In this document: piece after piece, positions 9,912-23,600 of the stretch | Position numbering within the stretch: position 1 is the first letter of the stretch | How the letters are laid out: each line of letters starts with the position of its first letter | Assembly (NCBI RefSeq): GCF_048544455.1 | Contig: NC_133526.1 | Coordinates: 10,184,001 to 10,248,000, forward strand | Reading direction: 5' to 3' | DNA length: 64,000 bases | Origin: Silene latifolia | Lineage: Eukaryota; Streptophyta; Magnoliopsida; Caryophyllales; Caryophyllaceae | Position numbers and translations under genes: made by a program | The notes under the pieces: model-generated | Told to the model about the DNA's origin: nothing | What the model saw: the letters and a program-made list of their open reading frames with translations, nothing else | The model's database searches: none

Positions 9912-12900
9912 CTGGAAATACATGGAGAGGTCAATGTAAAACAAAAAAGTTCAAGTCTATCCATATATTAACGTTATTGCTTGTGCAAGGGACTGACGAA
10001 AGGGAAAGATCACAACTTTCACCTCATCGGGCTCTCTTCACCAAGAACAAAGGAAACAACATTGTCACTAACTCACTATCCATAGTTCCATACTGTTACT
10101 TGTTAGCCAGATTTTTTTTTTATCCACACGACAAATAGACAAGCAAAAACCATTGTATACCCCGTCACCAAACCTAAGTTTGTACTTTCACAATAAAATA
10201 AGAAATATAACTTGAGTTAGAGAAAAACACACCTTTGAAAAGCAAAGCAAACAATCAGCTGCAATAAATGCTTTCCACGGATAAAAACGCAGCAAAAATT
10301 GAAACTTTGGCTGACATCTGAAAATTGAAATTTAAGTGTAAAATTGCAATTACGAATGTAGGATAAGCTAAGAAAAAGATCACCGCTTCCATGGACTGTG
10401 GATGAAAGACTGAAAGAATAAACAAATAAGATAACAAAGAAAGAAATTATTTTGTGTGTGAAGCCAAGTAATGCACAAGAGGGGCTTGACCGTAAATATA
10501 GATGTGTTCCAAGGAATACAAGCACACTAAAATCCCTCTCTGTGGTATATTGCTAATCTAAAATCAATGCTAAATACCAAAGTTGGAGGCAAGAATAAGC
10601 ATGTAGTATCTCTAGAAAATCTTAGCATATACACAGAGCAAAAAGCAAAATTATCAAGAGATAAAGATGACCCGCTCAAACATGCTAGCTTCCACAGGTA
10701 GAGAGGAGTCATCCATGAGATCGATTGGTTTTATGGTAATCGATAAAATCGAGTCATCTAGAAAATATGTATCGGCAGAAACAACTACTCAAGCCAAAAT
10801 AATTGCAGCTAAGATTAAGCACAACTTCGTCCTATCAAGAGAAATATCATTGTTGTTCACCATTAACGCATGTGTCAAGCTTAGGAACAAATTTCTTAGT
10901 GAATTCTATGTTCGCAAACTTATTTTAATTGATATCTTACTCAAAATCACGTATTGGAACTACAAAAGAAGTTTTTCCGACAATAACTTAAGTTATTAGG
11001 CTCAACACCTGCCTAAAATAATACTACCTTGTCCCACACGATTCTTTACGTATGATTAAAATACTCCTCATAAATGACTGAAAATGTAAAGAACCGGATG
11101 ACATGGAGGTATTGCACAACGGAAAAACTTCGACACAACATAGTCAATGAGATAACACTGTCACTTCATTTTGACACGTAATCAAACATTTGGTGCTCAC
11201 TATAAGAAAAAAATCACTTTAAGGAGCACAATACAAAGACGATTATGGTAAAGGAAGATGAGCATAATTCATTACCTCCATTCTAGAATGAACCAAACAA
11301 TCGCACAAAATTTATGGGTGATCGAGAGGTGGTAGCCGAGGCATGAACGCAACCCGAACGTTGACACGCAGTCCTTATCACGGCGACGGACCAGCGCACA
11401 GCTACACCATAAAGTAACATAGGGAAAATGAATCATAAATACAGAAGTAGAGTGAGAGAAGAAGCAAGGACGGAGTTGTGAATAAGCAAAAATGAATCTT
11501 TGACGAAATAAGACAACTTGTTGAAGTTTTTAGGATAATACATTACACATGAGGATCTTTAATGTTAAACCATAAACTAACTTTATGTTCTTAGAAATGC
11601 GTTATGCATTTGTAGTTTTCCTGATTTAAGTTTTATATTCTTATTAGGATAATCCTCATATGTTTTAAACGGCTCACATTTGAAAAAATAAAGAAAAAAC
11701 AAATCAAATCAGAATACAAAATCAAACTTGGAATCGAACAGAAATTGAAACGATCCAATAATAACTACTTCAAAAGCTAATTATATACCTAACTGAAACA
11801 AATTCAATATGCAGGTTATGCATAGCTAAATTGTCGCAAATTAATAACAGTGACGGATTGTAAACATGGCATTGTTTCACTTACCTTATTACACAAACTC
11901 AGCAAAACCAATCCATTATTTCGTACTTCTTTATACAAGGCAAACCCGTCACAGACTGAAATAATAAATTTTGACACTCTAAAACAACCAGAAGGCCGAA
12001 ATAATACAGATAAGCTTTTGTGTTATTGTATTTTTTCTGTTTTCAATTCACAATTCCAAGCGAATTTTTAGCTCTATGACAAACATAGTTTTACATGTGT
12101 ATATTGTCGTCGATTGTTTTAGCTTGAACAACGGATTCGTAAATAGGCGTGACGCCAGTAAAAAACAAGAGGCAATCCTGCACCTCAGGTCACAATAGGA
12201 GCACACAAAACCTTAGAATAGTGAAACCCTGAAACACATAACGAAATCTCTTATTCTATTTTCGATGAAGGATTTCATCTTTGTATCCTATAAAAATACA
12301 AGGAAACAAAATGTGATGTGCGATTGCCGTTGGTTAATCCAACTATGATTACCGTTCAAATTTTATAGATAGCAAAGTTAGACTCAAATAAGACTCGCCA
12401 ACGAACGAAATAAAGTACAGAAAACTGCTTTAGCAAATGCTCCATGAATTGGGATCAAAGCTAAAATTCGACAAGGAAAAAAAATTAGATGAAGGGGGTT
12501 TAAGTAATATACCTGAACACAAAAATTGGACAATACATATAGCATTATCTATCATTTTTCTCTGACAATTAATCAAACACTTGGTGTGCAAATTTCATGT
12601 TCAGGTATACAAGACAAAAGACGAATATGATATAAAAATCTTGTTAAAAGAAGATGAGCATATTCATTTACCTTCATTATAGAACAGTCCAAACAATCGC
12701 CCAGAATTGATGCGTTCATTAACGGTTGTAGGCGATCATGAGTCCAAACTGAATTACCGACAACATTGAGATGAAGTGGAAGCAGTACTGTAAACTGTTT
12801 TCCTTGAGGATAAAGAGTTGCAAGACATAGGGAATTCAATCTACGATTCCGACCGAACAAACACGAAAACAGTATAAATTAATTTGAAAGAACTAACAAA

Positions 12901-13205
12901 GTAAAAAATCCCTATTATTGTCACTGCAATTCAACTACAATCAGTTTTGTTTTTGCATATAAGATAAGAAAAAACATGAATATGTGGAGAATGGAGGATG
13001 GAAAAGATAAGAATGATAAGGAGAAATGTCTGGATAGAGATGAATAAAAATATAGTAAGAAAAGATGAAGAAGAAGTTTCAGCGGTGGAAACATAAGAAA
13101 AACAGAAAATAGTAGGAAATTGGAGTTGACCGTAAATATTGGTATAGTCGAAGGGTATAGGCCGCGCCAAAATAGCCAAACCCCCTATTCTCTTTTTATA
13201 TAAGA

Positions 13206-14114
13206 TATAAGATATAAGAAATCGGCCATGAAAGGGACATGTGAGCCCTTTTGATATAAAATATGTTCCGCCAAATTCAACTCTTGTTTTAGAGTCCACT
13301 TATGTTACAAAAATGGGGTTTTCTGTACTAGAGTAAATTACAATTATAGTTAAACTCTTTAATTAGGGGCGAAATTCTAAAAATAAAATTTTTTGGTAGC
13401 GAACTTTTCTAGTATTGTTTATATTTATGTTAAGGTTTATATATACGAATTTTGGGTAGTAAAAATCGATAATTTTAACCATTTTTTGAAATTTTAGGTA
13501 GTGAGTGCTCTACCCTTTGCTACTAGTTAGGTTCTCCTCTTCTTTAATACAAATTTATCCTCTTCTATATTATTACAGTTGTTTCATTACTATTTTCATC
13601 TATTCAATTTAACCGGTGTAACTTGTAAGTTTAAATCGGATATACTTTTCCTAAGCAAAAATTTGTGTAAAACAAAAATTTTGCTGCAGAATTAGCATCG
13701 CGAGAATAGTACGGAGTATATGATAAGACTTCGGACGGTGCTAGAATTGCAACGGCGGCTATTAGGTAGAAATTTGAAACCCCAAATTTCAACTAACTTG
13801 AAATTAGTGCTTGTTTGGTTGTCCGTTGGAATCTAACTCCACCGGAATACCGAATTCATGGGAATTAACTTCCCACATGAAATTCATGTGATTTTAGTAA
13901 ACCCGTTTGGTTGCCCACACAGGAATTTAATTCCATAGGAGTTTGCAATTACCTAGGGGGAGCTAGGTAATTCAATCAGAAAGAAGTTAAACCCAATTCC
14001 AATTCCAAATTCAAATTTTTTTCAACACACTTGAAAGGTCTTAATTATGGAATTCAATTCCATTCCAATTCTGTAAATCAATCTTCAACAACTCTCTCTT
14101 AAAAAAAGTCTTCA
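13206..14114. other. Intergenic stretch between the Helitron dimer and the oligopeptidase 3' end
   Basis: No gene was found. The host sequence resumes at T13206. At 13804-14060 a GCTTGTTTGGTTG start and repeated AATTCCATTCCAATTC-type motifs resemble a degraded Tourist/hAT-like MITE, but I could not define the second end. Confidence 0.4.
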
Positions 14115-14429
14115 GCAACTCAAGAATGTTAAAGTAAAATATATGTACCTATAATTCGATTAAAAAAACAAAGCATCTTGCTTGTGACGGGTTAATCCCA
14201 TCACAAGCTGAAGACCTCTCACAAAAAGGGAGAGGGGACAAGGTAGGGCACCCCCCATGTGCTTCCCCACTCACCTCTCATAGGTATTTTGTGAGAGGAA
14301 ACGTTATCCGTCACAAGCTTGTGACAGATATCGCCGTCTTCAATGAGATTTTGTGTTAAAAAAATGACAGGTAAAAGCAACTCAAGAATGTTAAAGTAAA
14401 TATATGTACCTATAATTCGATAAAAAAAA
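14115..14429. repeat. Direct repeats of about 50 bp flanking a palindrome-rich MITE-like segment
   Basis: The sequence CTCAAGAATGTTAAAGTAAA plus TATATGTACCTATAATTCG occurs at about 14118-14163 and again at about 14381-14424. Between them lies a segment with internal inverted motifs (CTTGTGACGG near 14180 against CCGTCACAAG near 14310; ACCTCTCACAAAA against TTTTGTGAGAGG), which looks like a foldback/MITE insert. The long direct repeats are far larger than a target duplication, so a local duplication accompanied or followed the insertion. It lies about 200 bp beyond the stop codon of the oligopeptidase gene. Confidence 0.5.
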
Positions 14430-14639
14430 TGACAGGTACAAGCATTCCGCATAGAGTACAAACTGAGCCTGCCTGCAACAACTACAACCGAGAAAATAAA
14501 ATGCACATATGGAAGAAGACATGTCAGAGTTTAATTTCTGGAGGAAATAAGGTAACCATCATCTTCAGTTCAGGTGCATTGTCCATCACGGGATGCCTTT
14601 GCCAAAACAAGCTGCTCAAGAAATAGACTTATCTCGAAA

Positions 14640-17600
14640 TCATTTTTGTAGCTTTTCAAGGGCAGGAATCAAGTTTAAAGTTTTCAGCAAGAATGTGTAT
14701 GTGAAGGCGACTTCCTGGAGCTTCTCAAACCTGACAAAGAAAATCCTTTGCTAAAGATATCAAAGATGTATAATAAGTAGTAACACCGTCTTCTCTACAC
14801 AAAGAAACAACCCACATAAACCCTCTTACGTGAGTGTGACCGTGACCCTTAATAATCTTATCACATATTTTCCATCTCCTAAATAGAACGCAAAATGTAA
14901 CAAATAAAACTTTGTATTTAGGGACATGTAGAGTACTAAAAAATTATGTATTCTCATATGAAACAAGTAAAATCCAGTGAAATTTCATTAATTCAGGGTT
15001 CAGGGAGGTGGAGATGCAGCCTCACACAAAAGTTCTTGCATAACAAAGGTAAAACTCGCAGATTAGCATGAGATTTACGCAATTGTTTGGACAGCGATAC
15101 AAGCCAACCACCTCAGAAAATATATGACTGAGCTAGTCAAGGAAATAAAGAGCAAGTGCTTCATTAGCCATTAGGTTCAAATTACTTGACTAGTTTGTCA
15201 TTTTCCCGCGACTCAGTTTTCATCAAAAAAAATTTAACGTCGAGGATGGTGCATCTAATTCCAGTAAATGAATATATATACAGGAAAGTAAACAATCAAA
15301 TGAAAATTAAACAACATAAACCACTTAAATGATACTGAAATTGACTCAAAAAGAAGATTTACCTTCCCGATTTTGAACAGTGCCCAGCACCAAATTCACA
15401 TTTAAACAACACGGCATTATTATCAGTTTTTAGTTCCCTAAGTTTTGCAACAAACTTGGCAGGCTCTGAGTACATCACACGTGGATCTGTCAGAAAGAAC
15501 ACAGATTAGTTAATGGAAACCTCATGATACAAGTATCCAGCTTCATGCCAATTGGCATTTGTGAATTTGACGTACGGAGTATAATTTATCAAGCATCTAG
15601 AAGAGCATAAAAGAGCTCCTGTGCAAAACGGAATATACGAGCGAGTTTACTTAGCTCTAGGTATACCCCAGCATAATTCTTATGCTCGCTAATGTGTATA
15701 AGCTCAATGAAAGAGTGTGCTTAATTACTTGATGAAAATGTTGTGCTACTTCTAATACATGCTTGGCCATTTTTCTGTCATTGAGATAATACATTTTGTT
15801 CAAAATACTCAATTGTTAACAACTAATGCTCAGTTAATTACTCTACATTTCTACAAAGATGCTCAAATATTCAAAGATTATGCTCACTTATTTCAAAAAA
15901 TGCTTGATCATATATCTTTAATATTTATGAAATGCTTAATATAAAGTGTAATCTCAAAGTGTACTTGAGCATATTTATAGAGTAATTGACTACACGCCTA
16001 CACGTGTGTACCTAGAGCTTGGTACATGATGAACAACCTAGTGACTGCCTGTCAAAATTTTATTAGATGCCCACGATTTAAATACTCTTAACGACATGTT
16101 GTCTACTGACGTTTACTAACAGCGGACCAAATAGACCTTTCACTTTTTCATTCATGGGGGAAGGGTCTCTTGCAAACCAATAACAGGAGAAAAGATCTCA
16201 GAGAGATGGCGAGAATATTGATGGAGCTCTGTGTAGATGCACATGTAGAACAACCCCCACTGCTCTAAGATGTTGTGTAATGATATTTAGTTATGTCCAA
16301 TAATCAGACTATCAGAGCACAAACCAGAGAGTCTTGCTACTCACCATTCAGACCAGCTGTAACAAGTATATCAGGATACTTTTGTGCTTTAACCTGGAAA
16401 CTCATAAGAATGCAAAAGGATAAATAATACAGTATGTAAACATAATAAACACTTCCAAGTAAAAATTAGAGAGGGAATCAAAAGTTAATAAGCAAGGGGA
16501 GGGGGACTGGAATATCCAAGAACTCACGTTATCCACAGGAGAATATGACTTCATATAGAAATAGAACTCTCGCTCACGAGGATCGCCCCATTCCTGTAAC
16601 AATATTTTGATAGTTCATTACATGCTCTAGTTTAAACTAAAAGAGTACAAGAGGAGAAATATAGATTCTGAAAGACAGTTTATCACGCTATTCCTGGTCA
16701 CAAAAAGTTCAACATAAAAGCATATTGAACTGAATGTACGAAAATGCGTAATGCTTGATGACATGATTCAAATTTATAGCATATAATTCAAAACTGAACG
16801 CTAACTTCCGAGTTGGCTTGATTCTCGAGGTGATAAGGTCTTTGTAACCATGACCAAGATCAATCTACTCTTACAGAGGGCAGCACACGCACGGTACCGG
16901 AGATTTTTGGGGACCTTACCCCGCAATTTGTGGGAGCCATTGAGGCACTGGGGTAATGTTGTTGTTGTTGTTGCACTTTATGGGGGTGTTTGGTAAATGG
17001 CGGATTGGGAAAATTTCAGCATATTCAAGGCTTTTAGCATGTTTGACTCACCAATCTACTATTTTGAGTGTTTGGTAAATGGCATATTGAAAGAGTAGAT
17101 TGAAGCTCAATCTACTGTTTTTCTATATGCTGCTCTACCCAGCATATTCACGTTAGTAGATTGTGAAATATGAATCCGTCAACAATCTACACATAGATAC
17201 AACAATCTATTAACCAAAATCTGCTAATTACCAAACACTTCTACTAAATCTGCTAATTGAAATATACTAGTCAAACCTGTTAATCCAATTTGTCATTTAT
17301 AATCTGTTTGACCAATCTGCTTCTGCTAATATCAATCTGTTGATTACCAAACAAGGCCTATATGAGGCTCTGAGTACTACAGAGTATTGTTTTTTGAATT
17401 TTTTCACAAAGTTAAATGTTCAATTTTTTTTTTTTGCTGTTTTTTATATTCCCTTGATTTTGTAAACTTTTTGTCTGGAAAAACACTAGTGCAACTGAAT
17501 CTTGTAAATGGTACGAACAAAAATATTAAAGTTTTCTCCCTCCTATTTGTGGGAAATACCTCACATAGTCACATGAATGAAAAACTACTTATTTCATACT

Positions 17601-20600
17601 TGTATACCTCGATTTATAAAGAGTTAAGGACTTAGTTGTAACAGCCTCACACAAGTACCAACAGAAAGTTAGATTTAAGTAAAACCAAAATATTGAAAAA
17701 TAAAAAGGTTATTTCACAAGAATAATCCAAACTAACCCTTGTCTTCTCATAATAATCCCAATAACATTTTAACTCATAATAAACCTATCTTTAACTATAC
17801 TCTTCTTAAATTAGACTAGATGACTTGTTACCTGTTAATCGGGTTATTACTCTATTTTTCTCAAAGAAAAAGGAAAAAGTATAATTGTTATTATTACTGC
17901 CAAACCAACTCCATCACTGACCTCCTCTGATCCCACACAACCTCCTCTCTAGGATCCCACCACCAACGAGCTCCATCACCACTACTGACACCAAACCACC
18001 CATAACTCTCTCTATACCCTCTGCACCCTTTACATATTCATATGTTTCTCCCCTTTTCCCCCAATTTCATACTTTCCCACTTCAAACCCTAATTTCGCGC
18101 GATTAATCCAAATCTCACTCTCACTTTCCGATCAACGATTTCGCTAGTCTTTCAGGTTCACGCAATCAATCCATATCTCACCCTATTTTAATTTGGATTT
18201 GGATTTTAATTTGTGGTAATCACTGAAACTATTTGATCAAAATATTTGATTTGGATTAGCGTTTTTTTGTTAAATTTGTTGGATTTTTGGGTTTTAATTT
18301 TGATTTGGATTTTTGGGTTGAGGAGAATGAATGATGAAGGCACACTTCATGATGAATATACATATATAAATGTTCTGGGTGCTTTCTACTAGTGTTGGCT
18401 TTTATGGAACCGGAAGGAAAATACATGCTCGGATTTTTCGAAAGGAATTGAAAGGCAGAGTTAGACTTACACCTTCTATATCTAATGTGCTCGTCACATT
18501 GTACTGCAAAAGTGGTACAATTCGTGAAGCAAGGCATATTTTTTAAGAGATGCCGGTTAAAGATGTAATTTAATGGAATTCAATTCTGTCGGGTTATGTA
18601 ACTGATGGGCAGGTTTTAGAAGCTAGAAATTTCTTCAGTAGAATGCCGGAGAAGAATCACTTGAGCTGGACTGTGATGATAGCCGCTTATGCGCAGACTG
18701 GACTCGGAGAAGAAGGGATCAGGTTACTAAATAGGATGAGACTTGAGGGTTTTCAGCCTTGTGATTTTTCATATGCTGGGCTGCAATTGCCTGCTCGAAT
18801 CTTGGAGCACTCGAGACGGGGAGACAACTCTATTCTCAGGTGGTTCACTTAGGGTATGCCTTGTCGAGTTTTTCTATGGGAAATCCTCTGATTACTATGT
18901 ATGGAAGATGTAGTACTGTTGAGGATGCACACTTGAAAATGCATCTATCATGTTATCGATCAGGAGTTTTCTGGGTTTCGATGAAATTTGGGTTTTGTTT
19001 TTAATTTAGGGAAAGTTATTGATTTAGGAAGATGAAGACTAACAAACAATGGAAAAAGAAGTCAGAAAAAATACAAAAGAAATACACCATATATAGTCAC
19101 CTGTTAAAAAACCTGTGATATTAGGTAAATTGTGGGATAAGTTTAGTACAAGTTAAATGATGTCGAAGTTTGGATTTTTCTCAGTTAAACACTAGGTTGG
19201 ATTATTATGAGAAGAGGGGTCTTAGTTTGGATTATTACCGTGAAATATCCCAAAATAAAACCCAATAGCACATAACCATGATACGTAAGACGAAGAAATC
19301 AATAAACCAAAGACAATAAACCTCCACGTGAACAAAAACAAAATGGTCGCGATTGGAATTTAAAATCGAAAGAAAAACCGTGTTAACTAGATGGCGAAAG
19401 ACTATGAACCTGGGATTGGCAGTAGTTGGGCTTGGAGGAAGATATGCCAGTCAAGAATATTTATAAAGCTAATTTATTCTCTGATTCAAATGTAGAGCAT
19501 TATAGTATCAAAGCAGGCTACCAATGGCTTAGACCAGATGGGGATAAGGTTAATTGGTATCCTTGGGTGCTCAATAGATGGATTATACCCAGGCATTCCT
19601 TCTTGTGTTGGTTAGTGGCTCAGAACAGATTGCTAACACAGGACAGGTTGTTAAGAATGCAGATTGTGCAGGTTAACTGCTGCTATCTGTGTGGAGAACT
19701 GGAGGAGAGCCGTGCCCACCTTTTTTGTCGAATGCAAGTAAAGTAGGCTTTGTTTAAAGTTGATGGCAAACTGGTGCATGGTTGAGCTGCCTGTCACTAA
19801 TTGTATACTATGTCACTAATTGTATACTATGGCGGACACAGTGGAGACAGTCTTCTGCGTGTAGTAAACATGCATGTAGTAAACAGGAGTTGGCCATGGT
19901 GGCCATGATTCTGGCTTGTCTCATGGCTCACCTCTGGCTTGGCAGAAATCAGTGCAGGTTGGAGGGGTACATTTTACGCCCTCAGGTTTTATGCAACAAT
20001 GTTAAAAGAGAAGTAAAGATGAGAATTAGTCAGTATGATGTTAAATGTAGAAATTGTTGTGTGTTAGATTGGCTGAGATATATTAGCATTCACTAAGAGT
20101 CCATCTATTAGTATGATCAGATGAGATGAGATGTAATATGTGATGTATGGGATAACTTTTGATTATAATGAGAAGCTTACACTTCCCCCAAAAGAAAAAA
20201 AAAAAAACAAGATGGCGAAAGGAGGAGGGGGTTATAGGGTTGTGCGGGTGGTGGGTCCGGGGTTGTACTGGTGCCCGGTGGTAGGTTTGTGGATTAAGTA
20301 GGAGTTAGTTTGGACTAGAGATAAGTTGACAAGGATTATAGTTCTTTTAAGTTGGAAGTTAATTGTCCCCAACCTAAGTTACTGCGAAAAAATGAAAGGG
20401 GAGAATTCGGACTATGTATATATTATAAACTTCGAAGCTACTGGTCCCTCTAGAAATCGGGAGCCCTCTACGACTGCACATAGAACACTTGCTAATGACC
20501 GGCCTTGGGCAGCATACAGCATGACTTGAAAGTTCAATATTTCATCGATCTTGTTTGAATCAGAGCACGTGTAAGTCCAAACACAATCACTCTTGGAATC

Positions 20601-23600
20601 TAAGATTAGGATTTCCTTTCCTTGTATTTTGCATCACAAGGAACTATAGGGTGAAGGGGCTACAAGCGATGCCTATGTGCATAGTGAGTTGGTGACCAAC
20701 CTACAGAACCAGGAACAAGTTTACATATGATGGCATTTGTGGCCGAGGAAGGCCTAGTGTGTGTGTGTTGTGGACACATATGAGTATAATTATGCACTAA
20801 AAACTGCTTCAAATTAAAATCTTACCTCATACTCAGAAGTTGTCAAGGGAATTGTCGGGTCAAGCATTGTTGTAACAACGTCAACAAAAGGTACACCAAG
20901 TATAGCAGCCTTAAAAAGCTCAGGACGCATATTTAGGACAGCACCTATTAGCAAACCGCCTGCACTTCTACCATGTATGCAGAGCTTTTCCTTTGAGCAG
21001 TATTTGTTTTCTATCAGATACTCGGCACAACATATAAAATCAGTGAAAGTGTTCATCTTCTTCAAAAATTTTCCATCCTCATACCATTTCCTTCCCATTT
21101 CACCACCACCACGAATATGAGCTATTGCAAAAATTATTCCTCGGTCTAGCAAAGACAGCCTTGATGTGTTGAAGGTAGGATCGATGCTTATCTGTCAAAA
21201 CAGCATAACTTTAGCTTTCAAGCAGAAAGATAGTCCCTCATGCCCCACAGCTATGTTATCAACTCATAGCGTTCTCCAATGTCAAGTGAACTGAAAAACA
21301 ACATTCAATATGCTCAAGGTATTTTGCACAAATAAAAAGCAAATACAAAGCCATGTCTTCGTATCAGATAACTATTTCTGGTGACTTGGGGGCTTAATAA
21401 ATTCAATTCAAAACGGAAGGCAGAGGCACTGCTTGACATAGCCAACCACTAATAAAAAGGGGGGAAAAGAGGCTATTATGACCCAAAATGAAAATTGTGT
21501 CGAGAACGGCATTGAAGGACCGCTACTTCACAAGAGCAAGAAAAAAAAACTGGCAAAAGCAATTTTCTACAGCATAAGCAATTTTCTACAGCATAAGCAA
21601 TTTTCTCCATTGGAAATATGAAACAAAAACAATATATAGGTTCCCTGCTTTGACGAGCGCCCAAGGCACATGCAATAAGCAAGCAGAAAAAAAAAATGGC
21701 AAAAGCAATTTTCTACAGCATAAGCCTCACCTGATAGGATCCATAGCCATACAATAATAGTGGGTCCGAACCATCAAGCTTCACAAGATTTTTCTGGTAT
21801 ACAACTGATATAGGAATGCGAGTACCATCTGAAGCTGTGGCCCATTTCCTTTCAGTGACATAATTTGATGCATCAAAACCACCAAGCACCTGAAAGGCTG
21901 AAAGATAAGTGAAGCTCCAACAACAAACATATACCAGATCTGGACCTTAAAAGAAGGGAACATGTACAGCAAAGCACTACTATGACCTCAGTGTCACTTG
22001 GACACGGTGCATTTTGGTATGTCGAGCGGGTAAAAATGTTTTTTTGGTAAATGGGGGAAGGTTGATTGGTAAACTGACCAGTAGAGGAAATTGTATCCAG
22101 AATTGCACCGATCGTTTACAACTTCACAATGTAAGAAGCGCAAAAATTTAGAAAAATGACTGCTTCATTCCACTATACTTCAAAGCCAAAGAATGGTGAA
22201 TATTTGGGTTCATTGGAAAAGGAAACTAGCTTTTCACGCCCTTCAGTAGGAAACTATCTACGAAATTTACAGGATAACTATTTTCCCACACATCAAATAG
22301 TTAAAGATCTATTTTTAACTTTGTGAGTAAGGTCGAATTCTAAGAAAATGACCAACAACATAAAAGAGAAGTTCAAATTTACACTAAATTAACAGGTTCT
22401 CGCCTACGAGAGGATCCGATAGTATGACGTCAGCACCAAAAGCCTAAAAAAAAAACTAAAGCAGGGAAATTATTTTATTGCAACATGCAATTCTATTACA
22501 CAGCTGCCTATAACCTCTCACCCTCACAATTCTTTTTTACTTTTTAACTTGTGTCACTTATTCCTCTTTCCTCTCCAATCTATCATTCATGAAGTCCTTG
22601 GCTCCATTTTTTTTTTCTGGTAAGGCATTTCCCATCTCCTCATCTTCTTCAAGTTCCACACTTGCGCCTCATTAATGATACTTTCTGCAAGCAGCACCAG
22701 AGTTGTAACGAGTGACATGCCCAACTTCCGGAGTATTAGACACGTTCGAGGTGCTGTATCACAGCACGTATCATGTTGTATTGATATGCAACTCGCAGGC
22801 AATTTGAGTTATTGGAGTAATATAGATATAAACATCAACAAGTTTTTAGGATGAGCAATTGTTAGTTAACTAGTCTTACCATTGAGACTATCCTATACGG
22901 CTGTACAACAACTTTTCATATTGTAAACTGTGGAATGTATAAAAACGTTGAAGAAGGAAACAACAGATAGAGCTAGGGCAAAGAAACGATGACAACATTT
23001 TGTTGATTCAACGATAGAACATCTATCTTTGCCATTGAGTTTTTTTGACATTAGCTGTATTAAAAATAGCCATCCACGATTCTGTGGTTGGAAATTAGTT
23101 TAGTACTCTGAAATCTGAATTCAGTAATTGGGAACTGAAGTGACAGCTAGTTAGTAAAGTATGGAAAAGAATTTGGTAATAGAATAAGCACATTGTAGGT
23201 GGCAATATTATGTATTAACCTCATGAGGGAAATCACATTGTCTTATACACAAGGGAAATTTCGCCGATAGTATATGACAAATATAATATTGAGAAATTTA
23301 GTGATTAAATATCATTACATCCACACGGTGAGAGGGAAGAAAACAAAAAGAAAACCAGCAGACTGTAAGACAAGTACATCAGAGGTCTGCGAAAAAGAAA
23401 ACTTAAGGTGTAAGAGGAGCAATTTGGGTGGCATTGCCAATAGAAAGTAATAACAGGTTCCACAAGCATGAGGATTCACCCAGGAATGTGATACGGAGTA
23501 TTAAACTAGATTAAAATTATATGGACAACGGAGGATGTAAGACAAGTGTGAAAAAAATGAGAGTTAAATTTGCGTAGATATTTCTTTATGATTGTTGGTA

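Larger units (their letters stand above)
7266..13205 (-). mobile_element. Non-autonomous Helitron, copy 2 of the tandem dimer (5,940 bp)
   Basis: This copy repeats 1326-7265 nearly base for base, with the same 5,940-bp length and only small clusters of differences. It begins on the plus strand with CTAG at 7266-7269, directly abutting the GA that ends copy 1, with no intervening base. Its other end is ...TATATAAGA at 13205, followed by host T13206. The hairpin stems lie at 7279-7284 and 7293-7298. The host insertion site is therefore A1325/T13206 for the whole dimer, as expected for one insertion event of a head-to-tail double unit. Gene fragments and the MITE inside copy 1 recur here at an offset of about 5,939. 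Confidence 0.9.

Noticed and set aside
1326-13205. Ordinary segmental duplication of 5.94 kb
   Set aside because: Both breakpoints coincide exactly with Helitron termini (CTAG after a hairpin; TC) and the junction has no filler, so a transposon mechanism explains it better.
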